In this document: positions 26,672 to 35,017 of the stretch, piece after piece
Layout: every line of letters begins with the position of its first letter
Numbering within the stretch: the stretch's first letter is position 1
NCBI GenBank assembly: GCA_024637145.1
Contig: JAGXFQ010000021.1
Span: 1-64,000, forward strand
Length of the DNA: 64,000 nucleotides
Direction: 5' to 3'
DNA from: Desulfobulbaceae bacterium
GTDB lineage: Bacteria; Desulfobacterota; Desulfobulbia; Desulfobulbales; SURF-16
Program-made: the position numbers and the translations under genes
The notes under the pieces: model-generated
Told to the model about the DNA's origin: nothing
The model's input: only the letters and a program-made list of their open reading frames with translations
Databases searched by the model: none

Positions 26672-27562
26672 TTACTCTAGATTCTGCACCTGTTCGCGCA
26701 TCTTTTCCATCTCGTTTTTCAGCTCCACTGTCTGGTGGGCAACAGTGGAGGTGGATATCTTGGAGGCCAGAGTGTTGATTTCCCGCAAAAATTCCTGGAG
26801 CAGAAAATCAAGCCGGCGGCCGGTGGGCTCATCCGCCTCAAGAAAGGCGCGGAACTGGGAGATATGGCTGTTGAGGCGGACCACCTCCTCGGTAACATCC
26901 GCCTTGTCGGCCAGGATCACCACCTCCTGGGCCAAACGGGCCGGGTCAATGTCGATCCCCTCCAGCCGTTTCTGCAGTTTTTCTTCCAGACTGCTGGTGC
27001 GCAGAGCGAGAAGCTCCGGGCTCTTCTCCTGAATGGCGGCCACCGTGGCTGTAAAGCTCTCCAGCCGTGCCAGCAGATCTTCCTTGAGATTGCTGCCCTC
27101 CTGGACGCGCATGGTCAGGCTGCTGGCGCAGGCCTGCTCCAGGGCGGGTTGCAGCTGGTTCCAGAGGAGCTCACCATCGGCCTCGTCATCAAGGGTGCGG
27201 ATAACCTGAGGGTAGGTGGAGACCAGCTTCAGCAGGATGGCGGGGTCGCAGGTCAGGTTGAGATGGTCGCTGAGCTCCACCAGACAGTTTCTGTACTGAT
27301 CAGCCAGGTTACGGTCAACCTCCAGATGCCGGGCGCTCTCCATGGAGCCGCTGCTGGTGATGATCACCTCGGCATGACCGCGACTGAACGAACCGGAGAC
27401 CCATTTTTTGATGCGGTCCTCCAGGGCATAGAGCTGCCGGGGCATCTTGATCTTGATGTCGCAGAAACGATGGTTCACTGATTTGATTTCCACGCTCCAG
27501 GTGTGATCGGCAACCTTGTTGTCGCCCCGGCCGAAACCGGTCATGGATCTCGGATAACTCAT
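26672..27562 (-). CDS. yicC: YicC-family endoribonuclease
   Basis: A 296-aa protein. The N-terminus (SMTGFGRGDNKV) and C-terminus (REINTLASKISTSTVAHQTVELKNEMEK, of which EINTLASK is the signature) match the YicC/YloC family, whose E. coli member is an endoribonuclease acting with PNPase on small RNAs. The middle is long and helical. Length is normal. Start overlaps the heptose kinase stop (ATGA). Confidence 0.92.
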   Translation of the reverse strand: MSYPRSMTGFGRGDNKVADHTWSVEIKSVNHRFCDIKIKMPRQLYALEDRIKKWVSGSFSRGHAEVIITSSGSMESARHLEVDRNLADQYRNCLVELSDHLNLTCDPAILLKLVSTYPQVIRTLDDEADGELLWNQLQPALEQACASSLTMRVQEGSNLKEDLLARLESFTATVAAIQEKSPELLALRTSSLEEKLQKRLEGIDIDPARLAQEVVILADKADVTEEVVRLNSHISQFRAFLEADEPTGRRLDFLLQEFLREINTLASKISTSTVAHQTVELKNEMEKMREQVQNLE

Positions 27563-28551
27563 GCCATTACCTCCAGAAGTTCGGCGGGGCTTGCTGTGGC
27601 CGTGCCCACCTTGCCCACCACGATGCCGGCGGCATAATTGGCGATGGTCGCGGCCTCGGCATGGCTGAGCCCCACGGCCAGCCCCAGGGCCAGGGTGGCG
27701 ATCACCGTGTCGCCGGCGCCGGTGACGTCATACACCTCTTTGGCCCCGGTGGGGATGGTAAAGAGAGGCTTGTCGCCGGAGAGAAGGGCCATGCCTGCTT
27801 CGCCGCGGGTGATGAGGACCGCCTCGCTGGCCAGTTCTGTTTTGATGGTGGTGGCCGCCCTCAGGAGGGAGGCATCGTCGGTGATCCGGATCCCTGACAT
27901 CAGTTCCGCCTCAAGATGATTGGGGGTGATCAGGGTGGCCCCCCTGAAAAATTCCGAATGGCCCGGTTTGGGGTCAATCACCAGGGGAATGGGATGACTC
28001 TGGCGCAGGGTGCGCAGATGGTCAACCAGGGCCTGGCAGATGACGCCCTTGTTGTAATCGGAAACCACCACCGCCCCAAAGGAGTGGATATTCTCATCCA
28101 GAAAGGCACACAGCCCGGCAATAACTTCTGCTTCCAGGGGGCCGGTCACCTCCCGGTCAAAACGCACCACCTGCTGGTTTTGGGCAATGACCCTGGTTTT
28201 TTTGGTGGTGGGCCGGTCATCGCAATAGATAACGCCGCTGGTGGGGGAATCTATATTCCTGAGGAGCTCCAGGAGCTGCTCCCCCATGGCATCACGACCG
28301 ATCACCCCGCAGATGGCCCCTTTGCCGCCCAGGGCATGCAGGTTGTGGAGGACATTGGCTGAGCCGCCGAGATGCAGATCTTCCCGCCGGACATTGACCA
28401 CGGGCACCGGGGCCTCGGGGGAGATGCGGGTCACCGAACCATAGATGAAATGATCAATAATGATATCACCGATTACCAGGATGTTGGCCTCTGGGAAGCG
28501 GGGCAGGGCGGCCCTTAAGATGTCGTGATCAATGGAGACAAGCTGGTGCAT
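27559..28551 (-). CDS. rfaE1: D-glycero-beta-D-manno-heptose-7-phosphate kinase (RfaE domain I)
   Basis: A 330-aa PfkB-family sugar kinase. VIGDIIIDHFIYGSVTRISPEAPVPV is the HldE/RfaE N-terminal signature (shown in part: DHFIYGSVTRISPEAPVP), with LGGSANVLHNLHALGG and the catalytic DVTGAGDTVIA near the C-terminus. There is no C-terminal nucleotidyltransferase domain, so the adenylyl transfer step (RfaE2) must be encoded elsewhere. It makes the ADP-heptose precursor of LPS core. A GT9 heptosyltransferase-like gene lies upstream on the same strand. Confidence 0.92.
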   Translation of the reverse strand: MHQLVSIDHDILRAALPRFPEANILVIGDIIIDHFIYGSVTRISPEAPVPVVNVRREDLHLGGSANVLHNLHALGGKGAICGVIGRDAMGEQLLELLRNIDSPTSGVIYCDDRPTTKKTRVIAQNQQVVRFDREVTGPLEAEVIAGLCAFLDENIHSFGAVVVSDYNKGVICQALVDHLRTLRQSHPIPLVIDPKPGHSEFFRGATLITPNHLEAELMSGIRITDDASLLRAATTIKTELASEAVLITRGEAGMALLSGDKPLFTIPTGAKEVYDVTGAGDTVIATLALGLAVGLSHAEAATIANYAAGIVVGKVGTATASPAELLEVMA

Positions 28552-28581
28552 GGTTTTTTATTATGGCTGAAATTATAAAAT

Positions 28582-28655
28582 AACCACAGAGACACAGAGG
28601 CACAGAGGTAGATGTATTTTTAAAAAAAACTCTGTATCTTTGTGTCTCTGTGGTT
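28582..28655. repeat. CACAGAG-type hairpin repeat between GT9 and heptose kinase genes
   Basis: AACCACAGAGACACAGAG and its inverse complement frame a short AT-rich loop. Same family as 26566 and 50769. Confidence 0.8.
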
Positions 28656-28701
28656 GCGGAAAAGACTTTTTAAGGTTTCCCCTGGGGGTATCAGAAAAGA
28701 G

Positions 28702-30150
28702 TCAGGTTCGGTACCCGTCTGCTCTCTGGGCAATTTTTTCAATGAGCCCGGCGCGCTGCCTTGGGCTCAGCGGTTGCTGGTCGATGATAAAGGTTGTGGT
28801 CTTGCCATGATGATTGGCGGGTTGCCACCGGGCCAGGAACCTTTTGTTGGGCGCCCCGGTGAAGCAGATGATGGCCGGGGTCTTGGTGGCAGTGGCCACA
28901 TGCTGGCCGCACGAGTCATAGCCGATAAAAAGATCGCTGTTGCTGATCAGGCCGGCCATGGCGTCGATTCTGCCGCTGAAGCGCAGGAGGCCGTGCGCAA
29001 CTGCAATCTCAGCCTCAGCTAGTTCCTGGTCGGAAAGTTCGGCCGTGTTATAGCCCTTTTCCTCTATTTTGGCCATCAATCTCTTGGCCATGCCTTCTTC
29101 AATTTCCCCCTTGCCGGAATCAAGGATGATCAGGGTGTTTTTTGTCTCCAGCAGGCGGCTGAGTAATTCTTCCTCAAAGGGGTCGGCCAGGCGCTTCTTC
29201 TCATCATGACCCACCCCGAAATTGATGATGATCTTCAAGGTGGTGGGGGGCAGTTGCCGACAGAATGATCGGCAGGCGGCAAAGAGGTGCGGCTGGATCT
29301 GGAAATAGGGGGCAGTGGGGGGGATATCCGGCAGGATCCGGTCCAGCCAGGCCTGGGTGATTGCCGACAGGCGCACTTGCTCCTTCTGGTCCTGACGGGA
29401 GCAGAGATAATGGGTGGCGCTTAGCGGGGCCAGGGGGAGCAGGCCAAGCTGGCTCAGTCTGGAATCCGGGTCAAAGAGGAGGAATTCTTCGGGCCCGAGA
29501 GCTGCTGTTTCCCGGGCGATAAGACAAAAGAGGCGGGGCCAGGCCGTCATCTTCTCCAGGAACCCCCCTTCCCGGTTATAGGAGAATTCCAGGTAGCGCA
29601 GGCCATCATGGTAAAAGAGATGGCGCAGATGATCGAGGCCCACCAGGATGATCTCGGCCTCAGGCCAGGCCTTCTGGGTACGGCCGATAAGGGGCGAGGT
29701 GATGGCGATATCCGCGCCCAAGCTGACCCTGGAGAGGATGAAGACCTTTTTCACTACCCCTCTCTGGGCCGGGCTCAGGGGCCGGTTCTTGCTAAGGGCC
29801 CGGTACCGGGTCAGCAGAGCGGCCCGCTCTGGCAGGTGCAGATCCGCCAGGATCTGCCGGGCCTCCTGGCCTTGGCTGGTGCGGCAGAAGGTGTCGATCA
29901 TGGTGAGAAGAACGCTATTGGCCACCTGGACGCTTGCTGAGCTGAAATCATCACACAGGGGCAGGATGATGCGGCCATAGAGGCTGGCCGTGGCCTCGGC
30001 TGCCAGAGCAACGTCTGGTCCCAGGGCCATTTGGCTAAGCAGGGTAATCAGCTCCTGGGCGGCATTGCTCTCCTTGTCCGCCTCAGCCATGAACAGGGCA
30101 GTCAGGTGGTGGGGCAGGCCGGCTCTTTTTTTTATCTGGTTACCATTCAT
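28702..30150 (-). CDS. Glycosyltransferase family 9 (heptosyltransferase-like) protein
   Basis: About 482 aa. The C-terminal half carries IINFGVGHDEKKR and SNSDLFIGYDSCGQHVATATKTP, which is the nucleotide-sugar site of GT9 ADP-heptose:LPS transferases in a modified form (YDS instead of the usual DTG). The first 140 residues are an extra helical region not typical of WaaC/WaaF, and the full length is about 130 residues above normal. I take ATG 30150 over an upstream TTG (30192); neither has a good SD. With the downstream heptose kinase it suggests LPS core assembly, but the acceptor is unknown. Confidence 0.7.
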   Translation of the reverse strand: MNGNQIKKRAGLPHHLTALFMAEADKESNAAQELITLLSQMALGPDVALAAEATASLYGRIILPLCDDFSSASVQVANSVLLTMIDTFCRTSQGQEARQILADLHLPERAALLTRYRALSKNRPLSPAQRGVVKKVFILSRVSLGADIAITSPLIGRTQKAWPEAEIILVGLDHLRHLFYHDGLRYLEFSYNREGGFLEKMTAWPRLFCLIARETAALGPEEFLLFDPDSRLSQLGLLPLAPLSATHYLCSRQDQKEQVRLSAITQAWLDRILPDIPPTAPYFQIQPHLFAACRSFCRQLPPTTLKIIINFGVGHDEKKRLADPFEEELLSRLLETKNTLIILDSGKGEIEEGMAKRLMAKIEEKGYNTAELSDQELAEAEIAVAHGLLRFSGRIDAMAGLISNSDLFIGYDSCGQHVATATKTPAIICFTGAPNKRFLARWQPANHHGKTTTFIIDQQPLSPRQRAGLIEKIAQRADGYRT

Positions 30151-30244
30151 CGTCAGCCACCACTCAAGGCAGTGAGGTGTTACAGGGTGCAAAACAAGGG
30201 GAAAAAGGTGAGGCAGGCCTCAGCAGGAGCGCCCGGGCTGACCA

Positions 30245-30970
30245 TTATTCAATGGGCAGGCCTGCCCTCACCCAGTTGATCATGCCGCCCTCCAGGATGG
30301 CCAGATCACGGTAGCCCATTTTGTAGAGGAAGCGGGCGCAAATGGGGGACTGCTTGCCGGCATGGTCAATAATGATGATGGCTTTGTCCCGTGGCAGCTG
30401 CTCATAGTGGCGATCCAGATCATCCAGGGGGATCTTCACCGCCTGCTTGATCTCGCCCACCTGGCTCACCTCCTCGCCGCGGATATCAAGGAGAAGAGCA
30501 CTCTCCATGCTCTTGTATACCGTCAGGGGCTCAAGGAGCAGGGGTTCTATCTCCGGATAGGAGGTGAAATGGCTCACAGGCAGGCCGCGCTCTTTCCATT
30601 CGGGCAGGCCGGCGGTATAGATTTTCACCTGCTCATAGCCGAACTCCATGGCCCGGCGGGCCGCGCGTCTGCTCTTGGTGCAGCGGATCCCCTTGCAGTA
30701 AAAAATGAGCAGGGTGGATTTGTCCTCCGGCAGCAGATGGTGGTGGGGCCGCATATGGCTGGCCGGGATGTTGACGGAATCGCTGATGGCCTCCTGGTTA
30801 TACTCAATGGGGCTCAGGGCATTGATGAGCAGGAAGGGGGCCGCTCCTTTTCTAACGGCCAGCAGTTCGTCGGTGCTGATGGTTTCAAAACGTTCCGCCT
30901 GGACAGGGGAAGCAAGAATGCCTAGCAGCATGGTTGTCAGCAAAACAAATACGGACAATCCGTTCTTCAT
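30245..30970 (-). CDS. Secreted two-domain rhodanese with C-x4-C active-site loop
   Basis: A 241-aa protein with a signal peptide (1-25, ending SPVQA). Rhodanese domain 1 (about 27-130) has the loop FYCKGIRCTKS, so two cysteines, C92 and C97, in C-x4-C spacing. Domain 2 (about 135-241) has the fold but IIDHAGKQS where the Cys should be, so it is inactive as a sulfurtransferase. It should act in the periplasm on sulfane sulfur. Its ATG overlaps the response regulator stop (30967-30970), so kinase, regulator and rhodanese form one operon. The C-x4-C loop matches the C-x4-U loop of the selenoprotein at 35018. Confidence 0.88.
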   Translation of the reverse strand: MKNGLSVFVLLTTMLLGILASPVQAERFETISTDELLAVRKGAAPFLLINALSPIEYNQEAISDSVNIPASHMRPHHHLLPEDKSTLLIFYCKGIRCTKSRRAARRAMEFGYEQVKIYTAGLPEWKERGLPVSHFTSYPEIEPLLLEPLTVYKSMESALLLDIRGEEVSQVGEIKQAVKIPLDDLDRHYEQLPRDKAIIIIDHAGKQSPICARFLYKMGYRDLAILEGGMINWVRAGLPIE

Positions 30971-32400
30971 GGGGTCTCCTTTTCCGACTTTTTCAGGCGC
31001 CAGTTAAGGGCCTGTCTGGTGATGCCCAGCATCTCCGCGGCAATGGCCTGGTTGCCCCCGGAGCGGAGCAGGGCCTCCTGGATAAGCAGGCCGTTGGCTT
31101 CCTTCAGGGTGGGCAGCTGTTCCAAGACGCCGAAGGGGGTGGCATCGTTCTTGTCGGGCAGGGCATGGGCAGAGCCCAAGTCCTTGCCGGGGGTCTGACT
31201 TTGGATATACTGTCTGAAGCGCTCCATGGAAAGCATCTTTTCCTTATGATGGCTCAGGGCATCAAAAATGAGGTGGTTGAGCTCCCTGATATTGCCCGGA
31301 TAATGATAGGTGGCCAGCAGAAGACGGAGCTGGTCCGGGTAGGCTGGTTTCTTTTTTGCTAATTTCTGGGCCCCCTCGGTGAGGAAAAAATCAAAGAGCA
31401 GGGGGATGTCATCAAGACGTTCGCGCAGGGGCGGGATGTGGATGTGGTGGGCCCGGAGGCGGAAAAAAAGATCGGTGCGGAAAGCCCCTTCTTTCTGCAG
31501 GGTGTCGAGATCGCGGTGGGTGGCGAAGATCATGCGGGCATCGGTCTTTCTGGCCAGATCACTGCCCAGCTGGAAATATTCCCGCTCCTGGAGGAGGCGC
31601 AGCAGCTTGACCTGGGAAGAAGGGGAGAGGTCGCCGATTTCGTCAAGAAAGAGGGTGCCCCCCGCCGCCTTCTTGATGAGGCCGTCCCGGGCGCTCTCCG
31701 CCCCGGTAAAGGCGCCTTTACGGTGGCCGAAAAGGGTGTCGGCGAACATGGTGTCATCCAGGCCGGCGGCATTTGCCACCACAAAGGGGGCCTCCTGGTG
31801 GCACAGCTTATGGAGGGCCTGGGCAAAAAGCTCCTTGCCCACTCCGGTCTCGCCGGTGATCAGCACCGGTTCACAGCTGGCGGCAATGGCCTCCATATAC
31901 TGGAACAGGGTCCGCATCTTTTTGTTGCCCGTGATGATGTGGGCAAAGGCCTCCGGATGGTCCAGCCTGTCTTCCAGAAAATGCTCTTTCAGGGAGGAGT
32001 TTTCCCGGCGCAGCTTGCCCACCTCAATGGCCCGTTGCACCCCGGAAATGAGCCTGTTTTCCTCTGAGACCTTGGTGAAATAATCAAAGGCTCCCTGCTT
32101 GATGCAGTTGACGGCGGTATCCACCTGGTCGAGACCGCTGATGATAATCACCGGGATATGGGGGAATTCCTCCACCGTTTTGATGAGAATTTCCGCGCCG
32201 TTGATGTGGGGCATGGTGAGGTCAAGCACCATCAACGCAATGGCTTCCCTGCCCACAATGTCCATGACTTCGCGGCTCTCCTTACAGGTGCGGATGTTGT
32301 TGATGCCGGCAGAGCGCAGGCTGAGGCTGAAGCTGTGCAGCCATGCCTCTTCATCATCAACAAGGAGAACGGGCTGGAGGGGATATTTATTTTTAGACAT
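30967..32400 (-). CDS. Sigma-54-dependent response regulator (NtrC family)
   Basis: A 477-aa activator. The receiver (1-125) has LVDDEEAW and the phospho-acceptor in VLDLTMPHING. The AAA+ domain (about 155-390) has Walker A GETGVGKELFAQ, the sigma-54 contact loop GAFTGAES and GTLFLDEIGDL. A Fis-type helix-turn-helix ends the protein (GGNQAIAAEMLGITRQALN). It overlaps the sensor kinase gene by 8 bases upstream and the rhodanese gene downstream. A consensus-like -24/-12 promoter lies beyond the kinase, before the divergent selenoprotein gene, and is its obvious target. Confidence 0.93.
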   Translation of the reverse strand: MSKNKYPLQPVLLVDDEEAWLHSFSLSLRSAGINNIRTCKESREVMDIVGREAIALMVLDLTMPHINGAEILIKTVEEFPHIPVIIISGLDQVDTAVNCIKQGAFDYFTKVSEENRLISGVQRAIEVGKLRRENSSLKEHFLEDRLDHPEAFAHIITGNKKMRTLFQYMEAIAASCEPVLITGETGVGKELFAQALHKLCHQEAPFVVANAAGLDDTMFADTLFGHRKGAFTGAESARDGLIKKAAGGTLFLDEIGDLSPSSQVKLLRLLQEREYFQLGSDLARKTDARMIFATHRDLDTLQKEGAFRTDLFFRLRAHHIHIPPLRERLDDIPLLFDFFLTEGAQKLAKKKPAYPDQLRLLLATYHYPGNIRELNHLIFDALSHHKEKMLSMERFRQYIQSQTPGKDLGSAHALPDKNDATPFGVLEQLPTLKEANGLLIQEALLRSGGNQAIAAEMLGITRQALNWRLKKSEKETP

Positions 32401-34696
32401 TGATCTTACCCTGGTCTAACGGCAGGCTGCTGCCTGGCTTAAAGGCAAGGGTCACGGTGGTGCCCTTGCCGAAATCGCTCTGGAACTGGATAGTGGCGTC
32501 ATGCTCCTTGATGATGCCGGCGGAAACCGAGAGGCCGAGCCCTGTCCCTCCCCTGGTCCTTTTGGAGGTATAAAAGGGATCCGTGACCTTGGTGATGGAC
32601 TGGGGATCAATGCCGCAGCCCTCATCGGTAATGGTCAGCTTGACCAGGTTTTCCTTGGGGTCAAAAGAGGAGGTGATGATGATCCCCTTTTCCGGGCCGC
32701 TTAAGGCTTCGCAGCTGTTTTGGATAAGGTTGATCACCACCTGTTCCAGACGTTGCCGGTTGCCGATGACAGGGGGGATTTTGGCCAGTCTGGTGCTGAA
32801 ATGGTTGGTGGCGTTCTTGATCTTGTTGAAGGTGAGACGGCTGGCGGCCTCCACCACGGAGTTGAGGTCAATCAGGTCAAAATGGGAGGCGCTGTCCTGG
32901 CGGGCATAATCCTTGAGATCCTTGACAATCTGTTTGATGCGGCGGCCGCTCTCCTCGATCTCCTCGCATAGCCGGGGGATCTGGTTCCGCATCTCCGGGT
33001 AGTCGAGGCCCGCCACCAGGAACTCGCCGTTTTCCTCATGAAACTCGTCCAGGATGGGCAGGATGGAGTTCCAGGAGCGGGCCAGCAGGGGGGTGTTGAG
33101 GAGAATAATGGAGTTGGGGTTGTTAATTTCATGGGCCACCCCGGAAACAAGCAGGCCCAGGGAGATCATTTTGTCGGCCTGAATGAGCTGCTGCTGCTGC
33201 TCATGGCTTTTGGCCTCGGCCCGGATGCGCTCTGTGATATCCCGGACAATCCACAGGGCATGCCATTGTTCAGTGATGTAGGCCGCGGACAGGGAGAGTT
33301 CCATCAGGATTTCCGAGCCGTTCTTTCGGGTGGCAGTGAGGGTGATGATCTCGTGCACCGGCAAGCCCTCCCCGTTCCCCCCCAGGGGCAGAACCCCTTC
33401 GCCGGTCTCCGGCCGGCGCGGCGTAATCAGAGTATGGATGGGCTGGCCCAGGGCCTCGCTGCTCTGATAGCCGAAAAAGGTCTCCGCTGCCTTGTTCCAG
33501 AAGGAGATGTCGCCGTGGTGGTCCATCATGATGATGGCGTCATGGGCCGAACTGGTCAGGTTGCGGAAATTTTTCTCACTCTCCCGCAGGGCGTTTTCGG
33601 CCTGGCTGCGGGCCGTCTGGATCTCATGGTAATGGTGGGCCATGCTGGTGAGATCCTTGGCCAGTTTCTTTAACTCCTGCGGACCCTGCCAGGAAAATTG
33701 CACGGGTTCATCATGGTTTAAGATGCGGTCAAGGCCCTGGACAATATCATTTTTGATGGTGGCCAGGTGACTGGCGATGAAGTGGGCAATGCCGAAGACC
33801 ATGAGGCCGGTGATGGCGACAATGAGGAAGATATTCCTGGTGATAGCGGCCTTCCAGGCCAGGGTGGCGGATTGGTCGATGGGGCTGGCAATCCACAGCA
33901 GGGGGCGATGGTCTGGATTAAAGGAGAGGGGAAGCCACGCCACCTGGTTGCCGGTGCTGGAGTCGATAATGGAGATATCCACCGGCTGGCTGAAATCCTC
34001 GGCAATGAAGGGTGGCGGGGTGTAGGGGGGGATGTCCGTGGGGGCATAGAGGACCTGGCGGTTGGTCAAAAGCCACAGCGAGTCGTTGAAATCGTGCAAA
34101 AAGGTGGTGAGATCTACCTTAATCACGGCCAGGCCGATGACCTCTTCAACCCGCCTGCCAATGGGGGTTACCATATAAAGGACATACTCTTCCTCGCTGC
34201 TGAAAGTATCGCTGGTCTGGTTTTCTATGCCCACAAAGACCTTCTGGGGCATCAGTTGCAGGCCTTGGAGGAAGGAGGCGTTCTGTTCCAGTCTTTTCAG
34301 CTGGCTGGCGGCAATCCTGGTGAGGCCGTGCTGGCCGCGGCTCATCCGAAAGGTCTCATTGCCGATAATGTCTACGAACTGGACATCATCAATCTGCAGG
34401 TCCGCCGCAAACCAGTCGGCAATGAGCAGTTCCATGCGCTCTTGCTGATCTGGGCTGGCCTCCATGATGATATCTTCGCTCACCGGCACCGCTGCCAGAC
34501 GGATGATGGATTTTTTCAGGCAGGTAACCTTGGCATTGAGCTTGGTGTAGCGGGTTTGGGTGAGGGCCACTGTTTCTAAGCGGGCGGCATCATCCAGCTG
34601 CTCCATGGCCTGGGGCAGGCTGGTGATAAGGAGAATGGCCAGGGGCAGCAGTCCCAGGGCGGTGATGGCGAAAAAAATAAGATAACGAAGATTCAT
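32393..34696 (-). CDS. Membrane sensor histidine kinase (periplasmic sensor, PAS, HisKA, HATPase)
   Basis: A 767-aa kinase. Helices at about 5-27 and 275-300 bracket a periplasmic sensor domain of about 250 residues (cache/CHASE-like, helix-rich at first). A HAMP-like stretch, a PAS domain (FRNLTSSAHDAIIMMDHHG), the phospho-His box VSGVAHEINNP (His near 520) and a HATPase domain (NLIQNSCEAL, DEGCGIDP, RGGTGLGLSV) follow. The ligand is unknown; given the linked rhodaneses, a sulfur, selenium or cyanide compound in the periplasm is a reasonable guess. Paired with the overlapping response regulator gene. Confidence 0.9.
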   Translation of the reverse strand: MNLRYLIFFAITALGLLPLAILLITSLPQAMEQLDDAARLETVALTQTRYTKLNAKVTCLKKSIIRLAAVPVSEDIIMEASPDQQERMELLIADWFAADLQIDDVQFVDIIGNETFRMSRGQHGLTRIAASQLKRLEQNASFLQGLQLMPQKVFVGIENQTSDTFSSEEEYVLYMVTPIGRRVEEVIGLAVIKVDLTTFLHDFNDSLWLLTNRQVLYAPTDIPPYTPPPFIAEDFSQPVDISIIDSSTGNQVAWLPLSFNPDHRPLLWIASPIDQSATLAWKAAITRNIFLIVAITGLMVFGIAHFIASHLATIKNDIVQGLDRILNHDEPVQFSWQGPQELKKLAKDLTSMAHHYHEIQTARSQAENALRESEKNFRNLTSSAHDAIIMMDHHGDISFWNKAAETFFGYQSSEALGQPIHTLITPRRPETGEGVLPLGGNGEGLPVHEIITLTATRKNGSEILMELSLSAAYITEQWHALWIVRDITERIRAEAKSHEQQQQLIQADKMISLGLLVSGVAHEINNPNSIILLNTPLLARSWNSILPILDEFHEENGEFLVAGLDYPEMRNQIPRLCEEIEESGRRIKQIVKDLKDYARQDSASHFDLIDLNSVVEAASRLTFNKIKNATNHFSTRLAKIPPVIGNRQRLEQVVINLIQNSCEALSGPEKGIIITSSFDPKENLVKLTITDEGCGIDPQSITKVTDPFYTSKRTRGGTGLGLSVSAGIIKEHDATIQFQSDFGKGTTVTLAFKPGSSLPLDQGKINV

Positions 34697-34823
34697 GGCT
34701 GCGAAAGGGGTGCAAAAAAAATTGCCCGGACAAATATCTTTGTTTCTAAAAAGTATGTGCAGGCAGGATGTTACCGGGAATCCCCCATGTCTGTCAAATA
34801 AATTTGCAGGTCTTGCCAGACGG

Positions 34824-34852
34824 CTTGCTGGGGCCTGGTGCCCGGCAGCAAG
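34824..34852. promoter_or_regulatory. Candidate upstream activator site
   Basis: Inverted repeat CTTGCTG ... CAGCAAG (34824-34830 and 34846-34852), centred about 86 bases upstream of the -24 element at 34923. Position and symmetry suit binding of an NtrC-type dimer; the assignment is inference. Confidence 0.45.
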
Positions 34853-34922
34853 GCCAAGTGTAACCAGAAAAACAAGGAGTTAGTCTGGAAGTATCGGGTC
34901 GAAAAAAGTGGTTGGCACCAGG

Positions 34923-34938
34923 TGGCATGGGGATTGCT
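34923..34938 (+). promoter_or_regulatory. Sigma-54 (-24/-12) promoter of the selenocysteine rhodanese gene
   Basis: TGGCAT-GGGGA-TTGCT matches TGGCAC-N5-TTGCW at all but one base, with the correct GG-to-GC spacing. It lies 80 bases before the rhodanese ATG and beside a divergent operon encoding a sigma-54 activator. Confidence 0.75.
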
Positions 34939-35017
34939 ATACTCTAGACGTGACGATGTATGTCCACCTGGCGTTGTGAAACGTCCTCTTTACTTCCCAT
35001 TTTTTAAAGGAGTTGCC

